Positions 5,502 to 10,630 of a stretch of DNA of 12,094 nt are shown in pieces (the stretch's first letter is position 1; each line of letters opens with the position of its first letter). Position numbers and translations under genes: made by a program. Source of the stretch: Baffinella frigidus. Taxonomy: Eukaryota; Cryptophyceae; Cryptomonadales; Baffinellaceae. The notes beneath the pieces were generated by a model that worked only from the letters and a program-made list of their open reading frames with translations, searched no databases and was not told the DNA's origin. The stretch spans positions 252,201 to 264,294 of the forward strand of contig MU646673.1 of the NCBI GenBank assembly GCA_026770585.1, in the 5' to 3' direction.

Positions 5502-5625
5502 GTGCCACACAAGCCCACAATTCCCCGTTTCTTAAAACACTCTTCAAGAACACCAACCACAGTCATGTCAGGTGTCACACGAGGCCACAATTCCCCGTTT
5601 CTTAAAAAACACTTTTTAAGAACTT
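5483..5625. repeat. 70-bp tandem duplication, two diverged units
   Basis: ACCACAGTCATG(C/T)CAGGTG(C/T)CACACand CCACAATTCCCCGTTTCTTAAAA occur in the same order twice, with a 70-base offset. The second unit has a longer A/T tract (AAAAAACACTTTTTAAG). Short frames on either strand here are not regarded as genes. Confidence 0.8.
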
Positions 5626-5811
5626 CGTCTCTGTGTTGTGTAGTGATTGTCACGTCCCCGGGGTGGTTTGTCGCTTTCGGCGACAACAGCCCTGTCAGGT
5701 GTGTGAGGCTGATTCCCTCTATGAGGTTTTTATGAGGTTTTTGGACCTGTGCCCTCTCGCAGCCAGTTTTTGGACCCGAGCCCTGTCAGGTAGGAGGCTT
5801 CTCCGATGTCT
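5626..5811 (+). other. Stretch with repeated CCCTGTCAG|GT donor-like words
   Basis: AGCCCTGTCAGGTGTG and AGCCCTGTCAGGTAGG occur about 93 bases apart, each resembling an exon end followed by a donor. TATGAGGTTTT is also repeated. A short hairpin GTCGC/GCGAC lies near 5669. No exon could be delimited with confidence. Confidence 0.3.
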
Positions 5812-5812
5812 T

Positions 5813-5905
5813 AATTCTTCTTCAACAATGCAAGTCTCTCTGTGTTTCCATCGTATGTGACATCGTATGGTAACAGAGAGAGACTTTCTTTAATGAAGAA
5901 GAATT
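5813..5905. repeat. Fold-back element, AATTCTTCTTC ends
   Basis: Arms of roughly 39 bp begin AATTCTTCTTCA and end GAAGAAGAATT, and share AAGTCTCTCTsTG inward, with several substitutions. The loop holds a direct repeat CATCGTATG. It is a small inverted-repeat element without coding content. Confidence 0.75.
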
Positions 5906-6044
5906 CCTCTGAGCTGGGACTACAGAAGAAAACAAACCGCCTGCGGAAACAGATATGTTTCAAGACACGTCTGTGCTATCGAAAGGGCCCTCTCACCAAG
6001 CCCGCCCGCAACCCCTGTAGAGAGTTCCAGAGACTTCTAGCTCT

Positions 6045-6254
6045 CCACTCGAGGCTAGAAATGTGACTATTTTAAAGGTTTTAACTTGACAAGCCCTTTA
6101 CAAGTGGACCGCTGTGTAGTAATTTTCACACAAATATCGCGTTCGGTCACGTTCCTGGAGGAATTGCTCCAGGAACGTGACCAAGCCTGCCCGTGACTGG
6201 CACTAAATTTAACAACCCCACATTTAAAATACTCCCTCTTCTAGCCTCGAGTGG
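6045..6254. repeat. CCACTCGAG-ended element, copy 1
   Basis: Perfect 16-bp terminal inverted repeats, CCACTCGAGGCTAGAA, enclose about 178 bp. Subterminal TATTTTAAA is also inverted. The centre holds a perfect hairpin of 16-bp arms (GGTCACGTTCCTGGAG, 6145-6160 and 6167-6182) with a 6-base loop. The left half shares TATTTTAAA, TTGACAAG, GTGTAGTAA and TTTTC with copy 2. No frame of note is present. It is a non-autonomous terminal-inverted-repeat element. Confidence 0.85.
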
Positions 6255-6398
6255 CTGGCTGCGTTGATCTGGTCCTCTCAAAACGAAGAGACCGGAAGTG
6301 GATTTGCCGTGTTTGCCGTACAAATTCGTCAACGTTTGGCGCGAAAACCGATGAGTCAACCCGACTCAGGCGGCGAGGATTTGTTGGAGGGTAGAGCA

Positions 6399-6594
6399 CT
6401 ACCACACGAGAATGCTAGAGGGGCCTATTTTAAAACGTTTTTTTTGACAAGTGGGCGTTTGTGTAGTAACTTTCGTTGATTGGTCACGTAACTCTGCAAA
6501 ATTAGCACAGTCACGAAGTTAGAATACCCTGTCCTGCTACAATTATTTACAACCCCACAAGTAAATAGGGTCCTTGAGCATTCTCGAGTGGTAG
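6399..6594. repeat. CCACTCGAG-ended element, copy 2
   Basis: Ends CTACCACACGAGAATGCTAG on the left and inverse CTACCACTCGAGAATGCTCA on the right form imperfect terminal inverted repeats that continue into GGACCCTATTT. The left half is homologous to copy 1 (CCTATTTTAAAACG, TTGACAAGTGG, GTGTAGTAACTTTC, GGTCACGT). Its right end overlaps the TAGAGCG end of the next fold-back, so the two elements abut or are nested. Confidence 0.8.
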
Positions 6595-6813
6595 AGCGTT
6601 TGCGGTAATTGTTGTCCATTTTGGACGTACGGTTTCCCGGTTTCCCGGTTTTGAAAGGGACTTATAGGACGTGACAAGGATTTTGAATAGTACCAGAATT
6701 GCGCCTCTTGGTACTATTCAAAATCCTTGTCACGTCCTATAAGTCCCTTTTCAAAACCGGAAAACCGGAAAACCGTACGTCCAAAACGGACAACAATTAC
6801 CGCAAACGCTCTA
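6592..6813. repeat. Long fold-back hairpin, about 104-bp arms and 13-base loop
   Basis: Arms 6592-6695 and 6709-6813 are inverse copies differing at only a handful of positions (for example CCCGG versus TCCGG words and one extra A). The ends are TAGAGCGTTTGCGG, like the ends of the element at 1353-1549. Transcripts across it would form a nearly perfect duplex of over 100 bp, a natural substrate for small-RNA processing if that machinery exists in the host. No protein is encoded. Confidence 0.95.
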
Positions 6814-6917
6814 GTTCCCTGCGGCGGTGCGACAGTCGCTTCTCCCCCTCGGGGCCGGCCATGGCCTTGTCTTACATGTTGGTGTTACGCTCGCGTCCAG
6901 AGTTTGTACGGGGCTGA

Positions 6918-6950
6918 TCACGTTCCCCACGCTTTACCGTGGGTAACGTG
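6918..6950. repeat. Hairpin ATCACGTTCCCCACG / CGTGGGTAACGTGAC
   Basis: Imperfect 15-bp arms surround a CTTTAC loop. The CACGTT core also occurs in the hairpin at 6145-6182, so it may be another decayed element centre. There is no T tract or coding context to argue for a terminator. Confidence 0.6.
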
Positions 6951-6977
6951 ACCAGTTCCCATATCCCTGCTCACTGT

Positions 6978-7061
6978 TTGGGGTTTAGGGTTTAGGGTTT
7001 CGGGTTTCGGGTTTCGGGTTCCTCCCTCTCCAGGGCGCAAAAACGCCGTTTCGGGGCCTCC
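6978..7061 (-). repeat. G-rich heptamer array, then CCTCCCTCTCCAG and short GC-rich segment
   Basis: GGGTTTAGGG units pass into GGGTTTCGGGTTTC units, then a pyrimidine stretch ending CCAG, then GGCGCAAAAACGCCGTTTCG. The last part loosely resembles the start of the exon-like segment at 7176 (GGCGCGCATTTCGG), so it may be a relic of it. Confidence 0.7.
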
Positions 7062-7175
7062 CCTAAACCCTAAACCCTAAACCCCAAACACCAAACACCA
7101 AACACCAAACACCAAACACCAAACACCAAACACCAAACACCAAACACCAAACACCAAACACCCAACCCCCTGCAG
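7062..7175 (+). repeat. Heptamer array: CCCTAAA then about eleven CCAAACA units
   Basis: Three CCCTAAA units lead into about 11 near-perfect CCAAACA units, ending CCAACCCCCTGCAG. Local homogenisation of one heptamer variant shows that expansion occurred after mutation away from the telomeric unit. The minus-strand frame with repeated FGVWCLV is only a translation of this array. Confidence 0.95.
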
Positions 7176-7332
7176 GGGCAGCGAAGGCGCGCATTTCGGA
7201 TTCGGGGCCTCGGGGCGCTTCAACGCCTCCGGGCAGTTCCAGGCCACACCTCACTCCACCACCTTCGCGCCCGACGAGGTGTTCGACCCCACCGCGAACA
7301 TCATGTTCCCCGTAGTCTTCCGAGAGGATCAG
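7176..7332 (+). CDS. Exon-like segment ending ...NIMFPVVFREDQ, family unknown
   Basis: After CCCCCTGCAG the frame (one base left over, then 52 codons) reads GSEGAHFGFGASGRFNASGQ, continues FQATPHSTTFAPDEVFDPTA and NIMFPVVFREDQ, and stops at TGA. It has Gly/Phe/Ser-rich spacing at the start, then a mixed acidic part. I do not recognise a domain. Parts of it recur: HSTTFA(H)DEVFN at 7534 and, on the minus strand, NIMFPVVFR at 7649-7696. A donor could be the GTAGTC inside the segment. The open frame, CAG start and preceding heptamer array support an exon reading. The broken copies suggest a repeatedly duplicated locus. Confidence 0.4.
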
Positions 7333-7533
7333 TGATCCAAGACTGGCGGGATTGAACACCTCTTCGCTCATCCCAGGATGTTCATCGTATCAAACTCACC
7401 AGCACACCACGCGACGACGTCCTACGTACCAAAGACCTGTGAAAAATATGAACAAGTATTATAAATGGTCTCGTAAGGGGGTCGTGGATGAGTCACGTGT
7501 AAAGTTTAAGGGTTCGCGTTTTCTCTCCCACCA
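7333..7533 (+). other. Open but unassigned stretch
   Basis: A plus-strand frame from 7352 contains a basic stretch, MNKYYKWSRKGVVDESRVK, around 7449-7506. It runs into the 7534 fragment in a different frame from that fragment's parent. No splice context or family was recognised, so no gene is called. Confidence 0.25.
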
Positions 7534-7575
7534 CACTCCACCACCTTCGCGCACGATGAGGTGTTCAACACCACG
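7534..7575 (+). pseudogene. Fragment copy of the 7176 exon-like segment
   Basis: CACTCCACCACCTTCGCGCA and the following GATGAGGTGTTCAACACCACG match 7252-7293 with a few changes, encoding HSTTFAHDEVFNTT before a TAG stop. The continuation that encodes NIMFP is absent here but is found inverted at 7649. Confidence 0.6.
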
Positions 7576-7648
7576 TAGGAGCCTAGAACCGTACTGGATA
7601 CTGGCCACTTGAACGATATCAAAACCAGCCCGTCTTCAGGCTCATAGA

Positions 7649-7698
7649 GTCTTGGATCACTCATCCACTCGGAATACTACGGGGAACATGATGTTCAC
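7649..7698 (-). pseudogene. Inverted fragment copy of the 7176 exon-like segment
   Basis: Read on the minus strand: GTGAACATCATGTTCCCCGT, AGTATTCCGAGTGGATGAGT, GATCCAAGACT. This matches 7295-7344 and encodes NIMFPVVFR. It picks up almost exactly where the fragment at 7534 leaves off, as if one copy had been split by an inversion. Confidence 0.6.
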
Positions 7699-7850
7699 AT
7701 TCTTAAGTTCATTGTTGGATTGTTTCTAAGGAAACATGCCAAAATCAGCAAGTTTTGGTCACGTTATGTACGAATATCCGGGCAAAAGGTGCCCCGTAGC
7801 CTCCCGAGTGGAAGGAGGGTGCATAACCATTTTAAAGGCGATCATACTGA
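7699..7850. other. No feature recognised
   Basis: No repeat or convincing frame is seen. A plus-strand frame from 7720 continues through the following repeat copies to a heptamer array, which argues against it being a gene. Confidence 0.3.
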
Positions 7851-7854
7851 CGGG

Positions 7855-7970
7855 GGGATACAGCAGCTAGAGCAGCGGTCGCCAAACGTGTGTACTTGGT
7901 TCCGAGCAGGTGCTCACAGTCAACGCCTAGGGCGGTGTGTGTACATGATTCCGAGCAACCCCGGTAGGTG
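7855..7970. repeat. Repeat block with CAGCGGTCGCCAAA and a decayed TA-type element end
   Basis: GGGGGATACAGCAGCTAGAGCAGCGGTCGCCAAA recurs in the same orientation at 8046-8080. CAGnGGTCGCCAAA resembles hAT-superfamily terminal sequences. In the second half, CCTAGGGCGGTGTGTGTACATGATTCCGAGCAACCCC aligns with the right end of the miniature element at 10143-10182 (CCCTAGGGCGGTGCGTGTCCTTATTTTCGAGTAACCCC), so it is a decayed relative. Confidence 0.55.
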
Positions 7971-8045
7971 CCCTAACCCAACCCCCCTATGCCAGGACCA
8001 TCCACCACTCCCTCCCTGGCTGGGCGCAAATCAGGAGGAGGACCG

Positions 8046-8080
8046 GGGGGGGGTACAGCAGGTAGAGCAGTGGTCGCCAA
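8046..8080. repeat. Second copy of the CAGTGGTCGCCAAA block
   Basis: GGGGGTACAGCAGGTAGAGCAGTGGTCGCCAAAT matches 7857-7890 with few changes. A direct rather than inverted arrangement argues against these being the two ends of one element. Confidence 0.6.
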
Positions 8081-8144
8081 ATGGGGCCCAAGATGTCGGA
8101 TGGGGCGCGAATGACCCGCGAGTCGTGGAGGTGCCCTATCCAAG

Positions 8145-8413
8145 CACGAAACCCGAAACTCGAAACTCGAAACCCGAAACCCGAAACCCGAAACCCGAAA
8201 CCCGAAGCCCGAAGCCCGAAACTCCAAACACGAAACCTTAAACACTCAACGCCAGACCCGAGACCCTGCCCTGCCCCACAACCCAACCCGACACCCGGAA
8301 CCCGAGAGCCGCACCCCGAGACCGCCAAATCAAACCAAAAAAACGCACACCGAATCAAACTAAAACCTGCACGCCAAATCAAATATCACATGCAAATCAA
8401 ATAACACGAACAG
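8145..8413 (+). repeat. CCCGAAA heptamer array and degenerate tail
   Basis: About ten CCCGAAA/CTCGAAA/CCCGAAG units (8146-8225) are followed by looser ACCCGAGACCC-type sequence and then A-rich (AATCAAA) sequence ending AATAACACGAACAG. The array again precedes an exon-like segment. The several overlapping frames on both strands here (FGFRVSG-type and KPETRNP-type repeats) are translations of the heptamer. Confidence 0.9.
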
Positions 8414-8500
8414 GCGGTGCAAGAGCAGCGACTGATGGAAGAACAAGCCAAAAGGGTTCGGGAGGACCACCTTTCTCGCCTCGCAGCGACCATGGGCATC
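8414..8500 (+). CDS. Exon-like segment encoding a coiled-coil-type helix
   Basis: After CACGAACAG the frame reads AVQEQRLMEEQAKRVREDHL then SRLAATMGI: 87 nt, 29 codons, phase 0 at both ends if the GTCCCC at 8501 is the donor. The Gln/Glu/Arg-rich pattern with regularly spaced Leu, Val and Met is typical of a charged amphipathic helix or coiled coil. An in-frame TAA lies three codons upstream, so the frame needs the AG as its start. The frame continues to a TGA at 8545 if no donor is used, but the sequence beyond 8501 belongs to a dispersed repeat. No specific family was identified. Confidence 0.4.
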
Positions 8501-8626
8501 GTCCCCAATATGGTGCGCTCTCCAAAGTTCACGGATTTTCAAAGTTGACGGACACTAGAGTTCCAAAGTTGGCGGATTCGTACCGCGAAACCAGAATGTC
8601 AACTTAGCAATAGTCCGTCAGCGTCC
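8501..8626 (+). repeat. AAAGTTGACGGA repeat family, copy 2
   Basis: Contains GTCCCCAATATGG, TCTCCAAAGTT, CCAAAGTTGGCGGATTCGTA and CCGCGAAACCAGAATGTCAA then CTTAGCAATAGTCCGTCA. The same words in the same order are found at 8851-8960, and part of them inverted at 4785-4905. Confidence 0.75.
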
Positions 8627-8678
8627 CGAATATGGTGCCGTCCCACCCTCATTTCCCAGCTCTCTCTCAGGTTATTTG

Positions 8679-8850
8679 GGCTCACCAATTTGGTGAGCCG
8701 GGGCGCGTTCCCGCTCCAAAGTTGACGGATGTGTACTGCAAACCCAGCAGTATGTGCATGAGAATAGTCGGTCAACCAAACCCAGCTTGTCAACTTAAGA
8801 GCCAATCCAGCTTGTCAACTTAAGAAAAGTCAACCCGAGTGAGGCGGAAC
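8679..8850 (+). repeat. AAAGTTGACGGA repeat family, copy 3
   Basis: Opens with the near-perfect palindrome GGCTCACCAATTTGGTGAGCC, then GCTCCAAAGTTGACGGATGT and GAGAATAGTCGGTCAACC. It closes with a doubled CCAGCTTGTCAACTTAAGA (8782-8800 and 8807-8825) and GTCAACCCGAGTGAG. It is the best match to the inverted copy at 4785-4905. Confidence 0.75.
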
Positions 8851-8975
8851 ATCGTCCCCAATATGGAGCTCTCTCCAAAGTTCCAAAGTTGACGGAGTTG
8901 TACCGCGAAACCAGAATGTCAACTTAGCAATAGTCTGTCAACCCGACGGAGGAGAGCAGAAACCAGAATGTCAAC
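8851..8975 (+). repeat. AAAGTTGACGGA repeat family, copy 4
   Basis: Starts CATCGTCCCCAATATGGAGC and carries CCAAAGTTGACGGAGTTGTA then CCGCGAAACCAGAATGTCAA, nearly identical to copy 2. It ends with a further AAACCAGAATGTCAACTCAG. Confidence 0.75.
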
Positions 8976-8979
8976 TCAG

Positions 8980-9032
8980 CCCCGGAACCCGAATCCCGGA
9001 ATCCCGGAACACGAAACCCGAAACCCGAAACC
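8980..9032 (+). repeat. Short CCCGAAA/CCCGGAA repeat tract
   Basis: Four to five variants of the heptamer, more degenerate than other arrays. A frame DDYLSPSDFSFPETRQRATN is open just downstream (9033-9125), but it lacks a preceding AG or a clear donor. Confidence 0.7.
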
Positions 9033-9290
9033 GGACGACTACCTCTCCCCATCGGACTTTTCTTTTCCTGAGACCAGACAGAGGGCTACGAATGGATTGC
9101 TTGTACGAGCGGGAGCCCTTTTTGCATGAGGTCCCCCTGTGTCTTACAGAGAGAGACCTTGATTACTACTAACACGAGAGACATTTATCACTACCAACAT
9201 ACCCGCAATGTATGCACCCCGACCGAGGCTGTGTCGGAACAGATATATTTGAGTTGTCTTTTTTATTCTTATGGCCAATTCTGAGATAAA
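9033..9290. other. Unassigned stretch
   Basis: The open frame noted above ends at a TGA near 9126. CTTACAGAGAGAGACC follows. The remainder contains no array, element or convincing gene. Confidence 0.25.
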
Positions 9291-9358
9291 TTTCTCCAAT
9301 TCCCAAATTTCTCCAGTCTCCAAATCTCTCCAAATCCCAAATTGCTCCAATCCCCGAG
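9291..9358. repeat. 17-bp tandem repeat, four units
   Basis: Units such as ATTTCTCCAATTCCCAA, ATTTCTCCAGTCTCCAA, ATCTCTCCAAATCCCAA and ATTGCTCCAATCCCC are diverged. Minus-strand frames with repeated GIWRDLE/GEIWELE come from it. Confidence 0.8.
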
Positions 9359-9419
9359 AACTCGACCAAGATGGGATGGGCAATTGCTCCAGTCGCCCCA
9401 TCTGACCTGCCTGCCGTGC

Positions 9420-9590
9420 CCAAACCCAAAACCCAAAACCCTAAACCCCAAACCCTAAACCCCAAATCCTAACCCTAAACCCTAAACCCCAAATCCTAAC
9501 CCTAAACCCTAAACCCTAAACCCTAAACCCCAAACCCCAAACCCTAAATCCTAAATTCTAAATCTCAAACCCTAAACCCTAAACACCCAA
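9420..9590 (+). repeat. Telomere-type heptamer array, the most regular in the window
   Basis: CCCTAAA units are interspersed with CCCCAAA and a recurring CCCCAAATCCTAA word, which marks a higher-order duplication. The array leads into AACACCCAAGGCTGCCTCGCAG and then an exon-like frame. Confidence 0.95.
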
Positions 9591-9603
9591 GGCTGCCTCG
9601 CAG

Positions 9604-9671
9604 GGGGGTCTCTCCTCGCGTGGAGGATCTGGGCTGTGAGCTGCACGTGCGGACAGCCGCCGTATCATACC
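9604..9671 (+). CDS. Exon-like segment GVSPRVEDLGCELHVRTAAV
   Basis: After CTGCCTCGCAG one base is left over, then the frame reads GVSPRVEDLGCELHVRTAAV SYP before it meets the miniature-element sequence and a TAG at about 9688. The peptide looks ordinary in composition but was not recognised. Its 3' end seems to be cut off by the element that begins near 9672. The phase-1 start is like that of the segment at 7176. Confidence 0.3.
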
Positions 9672-9754
9672 CCATGGTCCTACTGTAGGGTCCTAGGCGT
9701 GGTCCTACTGTAGGGTCCTAGGGGGGGGGGGTTCTTATGAGCGAGGTACCCCTG
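9672..9754. repeat. TA-type miniature element, left end missing
   Basis: GTCCTACTGTAGGGTCCTAGG occurs twice in tandem, followed by a run of ten or more G and the right end TTCTTATGAGCGAGGTACCC then CTG|TA. The left terminal repeat that intact copies have is absent. Just after it lies a hairpin AGGGGGTC/GACCCCCT (9771-9792). Confidence 0.75.
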
Positions 9755-9801
9755 TATTCCATAAGAGGCGAGGGGGTCCAAATAGACCCCCTGGGGTCCG
9801 A

Positions 9802-9858
9802 GGCAGGTCCTAGGGTCCTACGGTAGGGCGTATGCGCCTACGCGCCACTTCAGGGATA
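9802..9858. repeat. Right half of the GGCCACTTGAGGGATA element
   Basis: GGCAGGTCCTAGGGTCCTAC, GGTAGGGCGTATGCGCCTAC and GCGCCACTTCAGGGATA match the right half of the element at 5093-5197. The left half with the GTCAAATTTGAC palindrome is missing. Confidence 0.7.
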
Positions 9859-9946
9859 CTGCATCCCCCCCCGGGGGGGGGGGGGTGCCTTGAGAAGGAT
9901 GCGCGCCGCCCCTGGAACGGCGACCGTCCTCCCCCCTAGGACCCTA

Positions 9947-10182
9947 CAGGGGTTACAGGGGTACCTCGCACATAAGAAACGTCCACCCCCCTAGGACCAC
10001 CGTAGGGCCCTAGGCATGGTCCTACTGTAGGGTCCTAGGGGGGGGCGGTTTCTTGTGAGCGAGGTACCCCTGTACTCGAAATTAAGAACACGCACCGCCC
10101 CTAGGGTGGTCCTATGCTCCAAGGCATAGCCCTACCGTAGGACCCTAGGGCGGTGCGTGTCCTTATTTTCGAGTAACCCCTG
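9947..10182. mobile_element. TA-type miniature element (host copy), interrupted by a second copy
   Basis: Left end TA|CAGGGGTTA (9945-9955), then an insertion, then CTCGAAATTAAGAACACGCA. The right end, read inversely, is TACAGGGGTTACTCGAAAAT followed by AAGGACACGC. Removing the insertion plus one TA (9956-10074) restores a left end that matches the right end almost base for base. The restored element is 117 bp with TA on both sides. A TA target duplication fits the Tc1/mariner-type group, but no transposase is present to confirm it. Confidence 0.85.
9956..10072. mobile_element. TA-type miniature element, nested copy, 117 bp
   Basis: Terminal inverted repeats of about 25 bp (CAGGGGTACCTCGCACATAA and inverse CAGGGGTACCTCGCTCACAA), then GAAAC and C-rich or G-rich subterminal runs. 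The centre is built from CCTAGGACCACCGTAGGGCC and GTCCTACTGTAGGGTCCTAG. It sits between duplicated TA dinucleotides (9954-9955 and 10073-10074) inside another member of the same family. Confidence 0.9.
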
Positions 10183-10209
10183 TACAGTGGGACCCTGCAT
10201 AGGGTCCTA

Positions 10210-10470
10210 TGATGGCCACATTAGGACCCGTGGCGGTGCGCCTCCATGTTGGAGGCTTCCAATATTCCAATACCGTGTTGTTGATTAGTCCCGGTAACGG
10301 TCGGGTAGGTTCCGGACTTGTGTGTTTTAGAGGGGGGGGGGGGGGGGGCAGTGCGTTGAGTAGAGTAGGATTGGGAACTCCGACCACGGCACTACATATA
10401 CGTACACAGACCCAGTGGTATACGTATAGAGACAGAGCGTCACAGCTTGGCGCGCTCGAGAGGCGTGGCG
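10210..10470. other. Spacer with poly-G run, no gene called
   Basis: Short frames overlap on both strands, crossing an 18-base or longer G run (about 10331-10349) that yields poly-Gly or poly-Pro. Nothing supports coding. ATATACGTACACAG and TATACGTATAGAG form a small dyad near 10395-10430. Confidence 0.35.
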
Positions 10471-10472
10471 TA

Positions 10473-10615
10473 CAGGGGTACCTCGCTCATCAGAAACTGC
10501 CCCCCCCCTCGGATCATCGTAGGGCCCTAGGCACAGGCCTGCTGTAGGGTCCTAGGCATAGGGCTACTGTAGGGTGCTACGGGCGGGGGCGGTTTCTTAT
10601 GAGCGAGGTACCCTG
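10473..10615. mobile_element. TA-type miniature element, 143 bp
   Basis: Ends CAGGGGTACCTCGCTCATCA and inverse CAGGGTACCTCGCTCATAAG, with TA on both sides. The middle has an extra CCTAGGCATAGGGCTACTGT unit compared with the 117-bp copies, which accounts for the greater length. G and C runs flank the core. Confidence 0.85.
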
Positions 10616-10630
10616 TACTGCGCGATACTG

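Noticed and set aside
6581-6620. tRNA gene or tRNA-derived SINE head (CTCGAGTGGTAGAGCG resembles a D-arm)
   Set aside because: No acceptor stem, anticodon arm or GGTTCGAATCC-like T-arm follows, and the word is explained by the ends of two adjoining inverted-repeat elements.
7063-8382. Minus-strand frames of about 90 to 131 residues rich in FGFRVSG/FGVWCLV
   Set aside because: They are direct translations of the 7-bp arrays at 7062 and 8145. Three frames of the same repeat all stay open, which is expected for such a repeat.
8599-8823. Frames on both strands within 8599-8823
   Set aside because: They fall inside the AAAGTTGACGGA repeat family, whose other copies do not preserve them.
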